From Geomonas ferrireducens (GTDB lineage Bacteria > Desulfobacterota > Desulfuromonadia > Geobacterales > Geobacteraceae): DNA of 64,000 nucleotides. The DNA lies in the NCBI RefSeq assembly GCF_004917065.1, contig NZ_SSYA01000002.1:907897-971896 (forward strand), read 5' to 3'. Under the pieces are notes generated by a model, which was not told where the DNA came from, searched no databases, and saw only the letters and a program-made list of their open reading frames with translations. Positions 26,901-34,022 of the stretch are shown here, in pieces (the stretch's first letter is position 1; each line of letters opens with the position of its first letter). The translations under genes and the position numbers were made by a program.

Positions 26901-27508
26901 ACGCGCCGTTCACGCTGAACGTCGAGCACGAGGTCCCCTGGCGCACCCTGACCGGGCGTCAATCGCTCTACCTGGATCACCCGTACTACCGTGAGTTCCA
27001 CGAGGGGCTCCCGACCTTCAAGGGGAAACTGAACCCGGCGCTTCTGGACGAGACCGAGGGGGAACAGGGGCTCGTGCTGAACTTCCTCACCCCGCACGGG
27101 AAATGGGGCATCCACTCCACCTACAGCGACAACCTGAGGATGCTCACCCTCTCCCGCGGCGGGCAGGCGATATGGCTGAACCATCTGGACGCGGCCGGTG
27201 CCGGTATCGAAGACAACGAGACCATCGAGGTGTACAACGCAAACGGCGCGGTCGTCTGCCGCTCCATCGTCTCGTCCCGCATACCGCGCGGCGCAGCGAT
27301 CATGTACCACGCACCGGAGCGGACCCTGAACATCAAGAAGTCGAAGAAAAGCGGGAAAAGGGGCGGCGTTCACAACAGCCTCTCCCGCATCCGCCTGAAG
27401 CCGACCCTGATGCTCGGTGGGTACGCGCAGTTCAGCTACTACTTCAACTACTGGGGCCCAACCGGCGTGAACCGCGACAGTTACGTGGTGGTCAGGAAAC
27501 TGAAATAG
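23936..27508 (+). CDS. narG: Respiratory nitrate reductase alpha subunit
   Basis: A 1190-aa Mo-bisMGD oxidoreductase (E. coli NarG 1247). The N-terminus has the FS0 ligand pattern H-x3-C-x3-C (HGVNCTGGCSW) followed by EPRGCTRG. The catalytic region is present: YCDLPPASPQVWGEQTDVNE contains the Asp that ligates Mo in NarG. The C-terminus carries the molybdopterin dinucleotide-binding domain (LNHLDAAGAGIEDNETIEV). No twin-arginine signal is seen, as for cytoplasm-facing NarG. GAGGAG precedes the ATG by 9 nt. It forms NarGHI with the downstream products, reducing nitrate to nitrite with electrons from quinol. Confidence 0.97.
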   Translation: MSHDRIKDERSPQNRQWEEFYRNRHQYDKVVRSTHGVNCTGGCSWMVHVKDGIVGWELQANDYPQFDGTIPNHEPRGCTRGITFSWYLYSPLRVKHPYLRGALLDRWIEARKLHADPVDAWASIVEDKEKRASYTGQRGMGGFRRGDWDTVTEIIAASNIYTAKKHGPDRVVGFSPIPAMSMISYAAGTRFLQLFGGVAMSFYDWYCDLPPASPQVWGEQTDVNESADWYNASYIVLCGSNVPMTRTPDAHYLTEARYRGTKVVVMSPDFSIATKFADAWLPVEQGHDGAFWMAVNHVLLKEFYAEREVPFFKDYVTKYTDFPFLVQLTEQDGVWRQGELVRAAQFERSANLEHAEWCLCVADQDGSVRVPNGSLGTRWSKQEGNWNLEMKDVVDGGAINPALTFLGGETRRVLFRFEGETDAVREVPVQRVTTDKGEIVVTTVFDLLMAQFGVSRGLSGDYPAGYHSELPFTPKWQEKHTGIDAETVLKIAREWGENGEKSNGRNMVIIGAGVNHWYHQDLIYRAAITALILTGSVGRNGAGLAHYVGQEKVQPLSPWTSIAMAHDWIKGSRLQNTPSFWYMHSDQWRYDRSFVDYFKPETGEKMPVHAADFNAKAVRLGWLPFAPHFNENPLSLMKQAKEAGCEDDAATRAWLVQRLKSGTTRFAIEDPDAEGNCPKVWFIWRGNAISASAKGHEFFLKHVLGAPNASCTAREAAKGEVQDIVWHEKAPEGKVDLVVDLNFRMDTSTMYSDIVLPAATWYEKSDLNTTDMHSFVNCMDAAVPPSWESKSDWKIFTMIAKKVSELAATHLPEPVRDVIAAPLLHDTPGEIAQRTVKDWKLGECEPVPGKTMPNLAIVERDYVNLYNRYLSVGPEIGHLGSHGNYYDANDEHEKLRETLPNRSWNGKSFIDIADEKVVADVILSLAPETNGELAHRAYRNLEKRVGKPLAQLAEGSRDVRIKWEDVTQKPRRVLNSPIWSGLVNGGRPYAPFTLNVEHEVPWRTLTGRQSLYLDHPYYREFHEGLPTFKGKLNPALLDETEGEQGLVLNFLTPHGKWGIHSTYSDNLRMLTLSRGGQAIWLNHLDAAGAGIEDNETIEVYNANGAVVCRSIVSSRIPRGAAIMYHAPERTLNIKKSKKSGKRGGVHNSLSRIRLKPTLMLGGYAQFSYYFNYWGPTGVNRDSYVVVRKLK

Positions 27509-27524
27509 GATCAAGGAGCCATAA

Positions 27525-28979
27525 ATGGATGTTAGAGCCCAAATAGTCATGGTGTTCAACCTGGACAAGTGCATCGGCTGCCACACCTGTTCCATTTCCT
27601 GCAAGAACATCTGGACCGACAGGAAGGGCGCCGAATACATGTGGTGGAACAACGTCGAGACCAAGCCCGGCGTCGGTTACCCGCGGCAGTGGGAGGACCA
27701 GGAGCGCTTCAAAGGGGGCTGGGTGGTCGACGGCAAGAAGCTGAAGCTGAAGGCCATGGGCAAGGGCCCCACCCTCGCCAACATGTTCTTCCAGCCCAAC
27801 ATGCCGAAGATCGAGGACTACTACGAGCCCTTCGACTTCGATTACGGGAACTTGGCTGGAGCCAAGGAGTCGAAGGACCAGCCGGTGGCAGAGGCCTTCT
27901 CCCAGATCTCCGGGAAGAAGATCGAGGAGATCCAGGGAGGCCCCAACTGGGACGACGACCTCTCCGGCTCACAGGTCTACGCGGCCAAGGACCTGAACCT
28001 CAAAGACAAGAAGGTGATCGAGTCCTACGATTCGATGTTCATGCAGTACCTGCCGCGCATCTGCAACCACTGCCTGAACCCGGCCTGCGTCGCCTCCTGC
28101 CCGTCGCGCGCCCTCTACAAGCGCGGCGAAGACGGCATCGTCCTCGTCGACCAGGAGGTGTGCAAGGGGTGGCGCTTCTGCACCAGCGCCTGCCCGTACA
28201 AGAAGGTCTACTTCAACTGGAGTACCGGCAAGGCCGAGAAGTGCATCTTCTGCTACCCCCGCGTCGAGGGTGGGCAGTGCAACGCCTGCGCCCACAGCTG
28301 CGTCGGACGCATCCGCTACGTGGGCGTGCTCCTTTACGACGCGAAAGCCGTCGAGGCGGCGGCGCTGAAGGGAGATGCCGAACTCGTCGAGGCGCACCGC
28401 GACGTGATCCTCGACCCGCGCGACCCGGAGGTCTGCAGACAGGCCAAGGAGAACGGCATCTCCGACCAGTGGCTGGACGCCGCTGCCGCCTCCCCGGTCT
28501 ACGCGCTGGTGAAGGAGTTCCGCGTTGCCCTCCCGCTGCACCCGGAATTCAGGACGCTCCCGATGGCGTACTACATCCCTTCCCTCTCCCCGGTCCTTTC
28601 CACCTGGGGCGATACCCACAAGCTCCTGGAGCACGGCATGATCCCGGCGCTCGAGACCTTAAGGGTCCCCATCGGTTACCTGGCGAGCCTTCTTTCCGGT
28701 GGGAACCACGCCGTGATCGAGGAGGCACTTAAAAAGCTGATCGCGATCAGGGTGCAGATGCGGGCGGAAAACCTCGGGCTCCCGGCCGACCCGGAGCTCC
28801 TTGCAGACGCGGGGCTCGACGAAGCGGCGGCAAAGAGGCTGTACCGGCTCTTCACCATCGCGGGCTACAACGAGCGCAACGTGATCCCGCCGCAGCAGCG
28901 CGAGGAGAACGATCCGGAGAAACGCAGGCAGGAGGGAGGCTTCGGCATCCTTAAGAAGACCAGGAGGGGCGGCAAATGA
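27525..28979 (+). CDS. narH: Respiratory nitrate reductase beta subunit
   Basis: A 484-aa iron-sulfur protein. Four cysteine clusters are visible: CIGCHTCSISC near residue 16; CNHCLNPACVASC; CKGWRFCTSACPY, where Trp replaces one Cys as in known NarH and gives the [3Fe-4S] centre; and CIFCYPRVEGGQCNACAHSC. It carries electrons from NarI haem to NarG. Starts 17 nt after narG with an AAGGAG ribosome site; its stop overlaps the narJ ATG. Slightly shorter than E. coli NarH (512) with no missing cluster. Confidence 0.97.
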   Translation: MDVRAQIVMVFNLDKCIGCHTCSISCKNIWTDRKGAEYMWWNNVETKPGVGYPRQWEDQERFKGGWVVDGKKLKLKAMGKGPTLANMFFQPNMPKIEDYYEPFDFDYGNLAGAKESKDQPVAEAFSQISGKKIEEIQGGPNWDDDLSGSQVYAAKDLNLKDKKVIESYDSMFMQYLPRICNHCLNPACVASCPSRALYKRGEDGIVLVDQEVCKGWRFCTSACPYKKVYFNWSTGKAEKCIFCYPRVEGGQCNACAHSCVGRIRYVGVLLYDAKAVEAAALKGDAELVEAHRDVILDPRDPEVCRQAKENGISDQWLDAAAASPVYALVKEFRVALPLHPEFRTLPMAYYIPSLSPVLSTWGDTHKLLEHGMIPALETLRVPIGYLASLLSGGNHAVIEEALKKLIAIRVQMRAENLGLPADPELLADAGLDEAAAKRLYRLFTIAGYNERNVIPPQQREENDPEKRRQEGGFGILKKTRRGGK

Positions 28980-29521
28980 GCATTCAGCAGAGCTATGACG
29001 CCCTGGCGAGACTGTTCGAGTATCCAAAGCAAAGGGAGGAGCTGCAGGCATCCTTCGCCAATGTCGCTGGCTACCTGCGGCAAAACGAGATCCAGTCACG
29101 GCTGAACCTTTTCGGCGAGCTGGTGACCGGATCGACGCTGGAAAAACTGCAGGAAGAGTACGTCGCCCGCTTCGACTTCAACCCGGCGGCTGCGCCCTAC
29201 CTGGGGCATCACCTGTACGGCGACAACCAGAAAAAGGGTGGATACATGATCCAGGTGAAACAGGAGTACGCACGACACGGCTTCGTCGCTCCCGAAGAGG
29301 AACTCCCGGACCACCTGGCGGTGCTTCTCTCCTTCCTCTCGCATCTGGCACGGCACGGGGAGGATGAAGCGCGCCGCGAGTTCATCGCGAAACTGGTGCT
29401 ACCCGGCATCAACAAGCTGCTCGGGGCCCAGGCCCCGCGCGACACGTCCCCATGGTTAACCCTGGTCGAGGCGGCCGAGCTCCTTTGCAGCGCGGACTGC
29501 CGGGAGGTTCCCTCATGCTGA
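28976..29521 (+). CDS. narJ: Nitrate reductase assembly chaperone
   Basis: A 181-aa NarJ/TorD-family protein, all helical. The family signature is clear in YVARFDFNPAAAPYLGHHLY followed by GDNQKKG. NarJ is a cytoplasmic chaperone that keeps NarGH competent until Mo cofactor is inserted and is not part of the final enzyme. It overlaps narH (ATGA at 28976-28979) and narI (7 nt), so translation of the three is probably coupled. It is a little shorter than the E. coli protein (236). Confidence 0.92.
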   Translation: MSIQQSYDALARLFEYPKQREELQASFANVAGYLRQNEIQSRLNLFGELVTGSTLEKLQEEYVARFDFNPAAAPYLGHHLYGDNQKKGGYMIQVKQEYARHGFVAPEEELPDHLAVLLSFLSHLARHGEDEARREFIAKLVLPGINKLLGAQAPRDTSPWLTLVEAAELLCSADCREVPSC

Positions 29522-30180
29522 ACGATCTGATCTTCATAGCGCTCCCCTACGCCGCGCTCGCGCTGGTGCTCCTGGTAACGCCGTACCGCTTTTTGAGCAA
29601 CCGGCTCACCTGGTCGGCCTACTCGACGCAGTTTCTCGAGCGAAAATTCCTCTACTGGGGGATCAACCCGTGGCACTACGGCATCCTCCCGATCCTCTTG
29701 GCCCATGTCGTAGGCTTCGCCTTCCCCGGTTTTTTCAAGGGGGTCCTCGGCAACCAGCAGACCCTTTTCGCGACGGAAAGCGTCCTCTTCGGGCTAGGCG
29801 CTTTCGCCTTTTTCGGCGTGCTGCTTCTTTTGCTGAGGCGCGTGAACTCGGGGATGCTGAAGCGGGTCACCTTCAGTTCGGACTGGCTCGTGCTATACCT
29901 GCTCGCCTTCCAGGCGGGTACCGGGATCTACATCGGCTACTTCATGCGCTGGGGCTCGCAGTGGTACCTGTACACCGCGGTCCCCTACCTCTGGTCGATC
30001 GTCTCGTTCCGCCCGCAGATCGAGTACGTTGCCGACCTGCCGCTCGTGTTCAAGCTGCACGCCGCCTGCGCCTTCCTGATCGTCGCGGTGCTTCCGTTCA
30101 CGAAACTCGTGCACATGCTCTACCTCCCCGTAGATTTCCTGAAGGACCCGCCGCTTCTGTACCGCTGGCGATCGAAATAA
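29515..30180 (+). CDS. narI: Nitrate reductase gamma subunit (di-haem b membrane subunit)
   Basis: A 221-aa membrane protein with five predicted helices. Haem ligands are in place: H54 and H64 (NPWHYGILPILLAHVVGF, spacing 10) and a C-terminal pair 18 residues apart in HAACAFLIVAVLPFTKLVH. These match the spacing of the E. coli NarI ligands. It takes electrons from membrane quinol and passes them to NarH. The ATG at 29515 was preferred to an earlier in-frame GTG at 29452 because the hydrophobic N-terminus starts there and GGGAGG lies 10 nt before it. Confidence 0.95.
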   Translation: MLNDLIFIALPYAALALVLLVTPYRFLSNRLTWSAYSTQFLERKFLYWGINPWHYGILPILLAHVVGFAFPGFFKGVLGNQQTLFATESVLFGLGAFAFFGVLLLLLRRVNSGMLKRVTFSSDWLVLYLLAFQAGTGIYIGYFMRWGSQWYLYTAVPYLWSIVSFRPQIEYVADLPLVFKLHAACAFLIVAVLPFTKLVHMLYLPVDFLKDPPLLYRWRSK

Positions 30181-30206
30181 CTATTTAATAATTTACAGGA
30201 GGGTAG

Positions 30207-31592
30207 ATGTCGTCACGAGTATTGGCAGTATGGAGCCCGGAGGATGCAACATTCTGGGAGGATCAGGGCAAGGCGGTCGCCTATCGAAACCTGTGGATCT
30301 CGATCCCCGCCCTGTTCATCTCGTTCGCGGTATGGATGGTCTGGAGCGTGGTGGTGGTTAACCTGCAGTCGATCGGTTTCGCCTTCGACGCGGATAAACT
30401 TTTCTGGCTGGCGGCGCTTCCGGGACTCTCCGGCGCCACCCTGAGGATCTTCTACTCTTTCATGGTCCCCATCTTCGGCGGCAGGACCTGGACCACGATC
30501 AGCACCGCTTCACTTCTCATCCCCGCGGTCGGCATCGGCTTCGCCGTGCGCGACCCGAGCACGAGCTACACGACCATGCTGCTGCTCGCCTTTCTCTGCG
30601 GCCTGGGAGGGGGAAACTTCGCGTCTAGCATGTCCAACATCAGCTTTTTCTTCCCGAAATCGCTGAAGGGAACCGCCCTCGGCCTGAACGCGGGGCTCGG
30701 CAACCTGGGCGTCAGCGCCATGCAGTTCCTGGTACCGATCGTCATCACAACCGGTACCTTCCGTGCGCTCTGCGGCAACCCCCAGCTTTGCGTCATCAAG
30801 GGGACGGCGGAGTCGGTATGGATGCAGAACGCCGGCTTCATCTGGGTCCCCTTCATCGTGCTCGCCACCCTCGCCGCCTGGTTCGGCATGAACGATATCG
30901 CCGATGCGAAGGCGTCCTTCAAGGAGCAGTCGGTCATCTTCAAGCGCAAGCACAACTGGATCATGTGCTGGCTCTACCTCGGCACCTTCGGCTCCTTCAT
31001 CGGCTACTCGGCCGGTCTGCCGCTCTTGATCAAATCCCAGTTCCCAGCGGTCAGCCCGACCCAATACGCCTTCATCGGCCCGCTGCTGGGCGCCCTGTTC
31101 CGTCCGGTCGGCGGCTGGATCTCCGACAAGCTGGGCGGCGCGCGGGTCACCTTCTGGAACTTCATCGCCATGGCGGCGGCCGCCGTCGGCGTGCTGTACT
31201 ACCTCCCAAGCCAGGGAAACGCCGGCAATTTCTGGGGCTTTCTCGCCATGTTCATCCTGATGTTCATCACCACCGGGATCGGCAACGGTTCCACATTCAG
31301 GATGATACCGGTTATCTTCTTGACCGAGCGCCAGCGCGCCGCGCAGGATGGCGGCCCGAAAGCGCAGGCCCAGGCGACGGCCGAGGCGGGCAAAGAAGCG
31401 GCGGCGGTTTTAGGCTTCAGCTCGGCGTTCGCAGCCTACGGGGCCTTCTTCATACCCAAGGCCTTCGGAAGCTCGATAACCCACACCGGAGCCCCGCATC
31501 TGGCCCTGTACGGCTTTCTGGCCTTTTACCTGAGCTGCCTGGCTCTCACCTGGTACTGTTATTCGCGGAAAAACGCCGAGATGCCTTGTTGA
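30207..31592 (+). CDS. narK: NarK-type nitrate/nitrite transporter (MFS)
   Basis: A 461-aa MFS protein with about 12 hydrophobic helices. NarK-family signatures are present: the glycine-rich GLGGGNFASSMSNISFFFP and FMFITTGIGNGSTFRMIP nitrate-signature-like segments, and GLNAGLGNLG. It begins 26 nt after narI with an AGGAGGG ribosome site, so it belongs to the same transcript. It imports nitrate or exchanges nitrate and nitrite for the NarG active site. A fused second copy, as in NarK1-NarK2 proteins, is absent. A charged insert PKAQAQATAEAGKEAAA sits before the last two helices. Confidence 0.93.
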   Translation: MSSRVLAVWSPEDATFWEDQGKAVAYRNLWISIPALFISFAVWMVWSVVVVNLQSIGFAFDADKLFWLAALPGLSGATLRIFYSFMVPIFGGRTWTTISTASLLIPAVGIGFAVRDPSTSYTTMLLLAFLCGLGGGNFASSMSNISFFFPKSLKGTALGLNAGLGNLGVSAMQFLVPIVITTGTFRALCGNPQLCVIKGTAESVWMQNAGFIWVPFIVLATLAAWFGMNDIADAKASFKEQSVIFKRKHNWIMCWLYLGTFGSFIGYSAGLPLLIKSQFPAVSPTQYAFIGPLLGALFRPVGGWISDKLGGARVTFWNFIAMAAAAVGVLYYLPSQGNAGNFWGFLAMFILMFITTGIGNGSTFRMIPVIFLTERQRAAQDGGPKAQAQATAEAGKEAAAVLGFSSAFAAYGAFFIPKAFGSSITHTGAPHLALYGFLAFYLSCLALTWYCYSRKNAEMPC

Positions 31593-31656
31593 GTTAAGCG
31601 CTGTGAAGGGAACGGGGAAGCGTGGTATCTTTCCCCGGTGTCTCCAGCAGAGTTGG

Positions 31657-31690
31657 GGCGGGGCGACGGCCACGGAGCCGTCCCCCCGCC
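31657..31690 (+). other. Very stable GC hairpin between narK and the TauE-like gene
   Basis: GGCGGGG (31657-31663) and GACGGC (31665-31670) pair with GCCGTC (31677-31682) and CCCCGCC (31684-31690): 13 pairs with one mismatch and a 6-nt CACGGA loop. A smaller hairpin (31614-31620 with 29-36) precedes it. No T-tract follows. The ribosome site of the next gene begins 8 nt after the stem, so the structure may set its expression relative to narK. Confidence 0.6.
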
Positions 31691-31707
31691 GCCCGCCGGA
31701 GGGTTAC

Positions 31708-32445
31708 ATGATCCTGCAACTTCTCATACCGATGCTTTTCTGTACGCTGCTGGTGGCGCTTCTGTACTCCTGCGTCGGCCACGGCGGCGCGTCCGGATAC
31801 ATCGCGGTACTCGCTTTGTTCAGCGTGTCGCCCGAGGTCTTCAAGCCGACCGCTCTCACCCTGAACCTGCTGGTCGCCGGAATCACCACGTGGTCGTTTT
31901 TCCGCGCCGGGCATTTCTCGTGGCGGCTTTTCTGGCCCTTCGCCGCGACCTCGATCCCGTTCAGTTTCCTCGGCGGATACCTCACCCTCCCCGCCCACAT
32001 CTACCGGCCGCTGGTCGGGGTGGTGCTGCTCCTGTCGGCGTCGCGTCTTTTGCTGCAGAAAAACGCCGCCCCAGTCCGCACCACTCCCCCGTCCCTGCCG
32101 GTCGCTCTCGTCATCGGGGCCGCGCTCGGGCTTCTCTCCGGGCTGACCGGAGTCGGCGGCGGCATTTTCCTGAGTCCCCTTCTGCTGCTCTGCAAATGGG
32201 GCGAACTGCGGGAGGTATCAGCGGTTGCCGCCCTGTTCATCCTGGTGAACTCCTGCGCCGGACTACTCGGGCACCTGAGCGGCGTACAGGCGATACCGAG
32301 CTACGCTCCGCTCATGGCGGGAAGCGCCCTTCTGGGCGGCGCCATCGGGTCCCTGCTGGGTAGCCGCCACCTCCCCGTCCCCACCATCATGCGGGTCCTA
32401 TCGCTCGTACTCACCATCGCCGGGTTCAAGCTGTTGTTGGTTTAA
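31708..32445 (+). CDS. TauE/SafE-family membrane permease
   Basis: A 245-aa protein with about eight hydrophobic helices and the duplicated TauE/SafE (DUF81) architecture; the halves carry CVGHGGASGYIAVLAL and GLLSGLTGVGGGIFLSPLLLL, the family's glycine-rich repeats. Members export or import small organosulfonates or sulfur oxyanions; the substrate here cannot be told. The ATG at 31708 follows GGAGGG; a frame from 31603 has a Pro/Arg-rich N-terminus and is not favoured. Same strand as the nar operon, 115 nt after narK, so possibly a weakly coupled last gene. It converges on uppP with 9 nt between. Confidence 0.88.
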   Translation: MILQLLIPMLFCTLLVALLYSCVGHGGASGYIAVLALFSVSPEVFKPTALTLNLLVAGITTWSFFRAGHFSWRLFWPFAATSIPFSFLGGYLTLPAHIYRPLVGVVLLLSASRLLLQKNAAPVRTTPPSLPVALVIGAALGLLSGLTGVGGGIFLSPLLLLCKWGELREVSAVAALFILVNSCAGLLGHLSGVQAIPSYAPLMAGSALLGGAIGSLLGSRHLPVPTIMRVLSLVLTIAGFKLLLV

Positions 32446-32454
32446 ACCCAAAAT

Positions 32455-33228
32455 CTAAAACATGAAAACCAGGAAGATGACGCCGGCGGCGATGCGGTAG
32501 ATGCCAAAGGGGATGAAGGTGTGGCTGGTGACGAACTTGAGGAGCGCCTTGATGCCGATCACGCCGAAGATGAACGAAACGACGAACCCGACGGCGATGT
32601 TCTGCCAGTCCCCCATGTGAAACACTGAGTGGTTCTTGTATATGTCGTAGCAGGTGGCGGCGAACATGGTGGGAAGCGCGAGGAGAAAGGAAAATTCGGC
32701 GGCGTCCTTGCGGTCGAGCCCGCAGACAAGCCCGCCGATGATGGTGGCGCCTGATCGCGATACACCGGGGACCATGGAGAGACACTGCACGAGGCCGATG
32801 ATGAAGGCCTGCCGGTAGCTGACTTCGTCAAGGGTATGGGTCGTGGCCGGGCGGTCCTTCATCCAGAGCTCAATGACGATGAAGGCGACGCCGCCAGCGA
32901 TGAGCATGTAGCTCACCAGGGAGGGCTGGAAGAAAGACTTGACCAGTTTGTAAAGGAGAAACCCAATGGTGCCGGTCGGCAGGAATGCCCAGCAAAGCTT
33001 CTTGAGCAGTTCCGGGCGGGCGAAGAGCTGTTTTCGGTACACCTCGACGACGGCGAGCATCGCCCCGAGTTGGATGACCACCTCGAATACCTTGTGAGCA
33101 TCGGTTTGCGGCAGTTTCAAAAGCGCGGAAGCCAGGATGAGATGACCAGTTGATGAAATCGGAAGAAACTCGCTAAGCCCTTCCACGATGCCAAGTATGA
33201 TCGCGTCAAAAATCCCCACGGAAAACAC
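32455..33228 (-). CDS. uppP: Undecaprenyl-diphosphatase
   Basis: A 257-aa integral membrane protein of the BacA/UppP family. The two active-site loops are clear: EGLSEFLPISSTGHLI near residue 16 and SMVPGVSRSGATIIGGL near 160. It dephosphorylates undecaprenyl diphosphate to recycle the lipid carrier used for peptidoglycan and for glycans such as the one probably made by the cluster upstream on this strand. Full length. A single-gene unit; the 235 nt before its start (33229-33463) separate it from the hemerythrin-like gene. Confidence 0.96.
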   Translation of the reverse strand: MFSVGIFDAIILGIVEGLSEFLPISSTGHLILASALLKLPQTDAHKVFEVVIQLGAMLAVVEVYRKQLFARPELLKKLCWAFLPTGTIGFLLYKLVKSFFQPSLVSYMLIAGGVAFIVIELWMKDRPATTHTLDEVSYRQAFIIGLVQCLSMVPGVSRSGATIIGGLVCGLDRKDAAEFSFLLALPTMFAATCYDIYKNHSVFHMGDWQNIAVGFVVSFIFGVIGIKALLKFVTSHTFIPFGIYRIAAGVIFLVFMF

Positions 33229-33414
33229 TCCTCGGACGGCCGCTACGGCTGTCGCTGGTTATTTAAGCGACACAACATACCTGATCGTCTCCGCCTTGTA
33301 AAGGCGTCACTTCCCGCCTTCAGACACCTAGGTCCGTCAGTCAAAGACTTGTGAAACATTGCACGGAGCAACTGGTCAGCGAAGGACCAATTGACTTCGA
33401 GCCGGAAGCGTTTT

Positions 33415-33453
33415 ACTCCGAACCGGAACCGATCAGACTTTCCGGTTCGGAGT
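33415..33453. repeat. Perfect 14-bp inverted repeat between hemerythrin-like gene and uppP
   Basis: ACTCCGAACCGGAA (33415-33428) and its exact reverse complement (33440-33453) flank an 11-nt loop. On the minus strand, only AAAA follows the stem, so it lacks a U-tract in either direction. It starts 11 nt after the hemerythrin-like stop and could be a factor-dependent terminator or a 3'-end protecting hairpin. An operator for a dimeric protein upstream of uppP is another reading. The remaining gap shows nothing else. Confidence 0.65.
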
Positions 33454-33463
33454 GAGGCGGTCC

Positions 33464-33874
33464 TCAAACCGGGCTCAGTTTGTCATAGGCTGCGTAAAGG
33501 GTGTTCTCCTCGCTGCGCAGTCGCCTGGAGATGGTCGCAAAGAGACGCCCGAGCGCTCTCGCGAACTCTATGTCGATCTGCGCATCGTCTGCCGCATACT
33601 TTTTGAAAAACGCGATGGCGTTGCTAGAGATCTCGTCCATGTCCTTCGCGTAGAAGTCCACGGTGCGCTTTAGTGCCTGGTCTGTCTGTGAGGCACGGTT
33701 CAGCACCGGATAGAGCTGCGCATCTTCCTTCCTCAAGTGGGCGAGCAGCGTGTTCTGCGCCGCAACGAGGATCCTGTGCGCTTCTTTGTTCGTGATGGTG
33801 GTATCCTTCACGCGATTGAGCATCTCCTCGATTTGCACGTGGTCCTTTTTCAACTCATCGATCAGTCTGGACAT
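33464..33874 (-). CDS. Hemerythrin-like (HHE) domain protein with incomplete His set
   Basis: A 136-aa all-helical protein. The HHE pattern starts normally (LKKDHVQIEEMLNRV with H12; LLAHLRKEDAQLYPVL with H46 and E50). In the C-terminal half the equivalent positions read FYAKDMDEI and SRRLRSEENTLYAAY, with no histidine; H12, H33 and H46 are the only ones in the protein. A classic di-iron site needs five histidines and two carboxylates, so metal binding may be altered or lost. Upstream lies an FNR-like site matching that of the nar operon, suggesting a role in nitrogen-oxide or oxygen handling; this is inference. Confidence 0.85.
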   Translation of the reverse strand: MSRLIDELKKDHVQIEEMLNRVKDTTITNKEAHRILVAAQNTLLAHLRKEDAQLYPVLNRASQTDQALKRTVDFYAKDMDEISSNAIAFFKKYAADDAQIDIEFARALGRLFATISRRLRSEENTLYAAYDKLSPV

Positions 33875-33930
33875 CAGTTACCTCTCCTTGCAGCTTTCGT
33901 TGGCCTTTCTCTTGATCACACCATAGCCGG

Positions 33931-33972
33931 AGTGTAAACCCGGCAACAGCCGGGTAGCTTGATGCAGGTCAA
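33931..33972 (-). promoter_or_regulatory. FNR/DNR-type site and -10 for the hemerythrin-like gene
   Basis: Plus-strand TTGATGCAGGTCAA (33959-33972) matches TTGAT-N4-ATCAA at 9 of 10 positions. On the minus strand, TACACT (33936-33931) starts 29.5 nt from the site centre, the same spacing as at the nar promoter. A 6-bp hairpin with TTT (33954-33939) lies between, perhaps ending glycan-cluster transcripts that arrive from upstream. Confidence 0.65.
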
Positions 33973-34022
33973 GAAAGGCGAAGTTGCAAAACTTTTGAGA
34001 GGCAGATGAACGCTGTAGTATC

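Noticed and set aside
31593-31707. Molybdenum-cofactor or c-di-GMP riboswitch before the TauE-like gene
   Set aside because: The hairpins are purely GC stems; none of the conserved loop sequences of Moco or GEMM motifs are recognisable.
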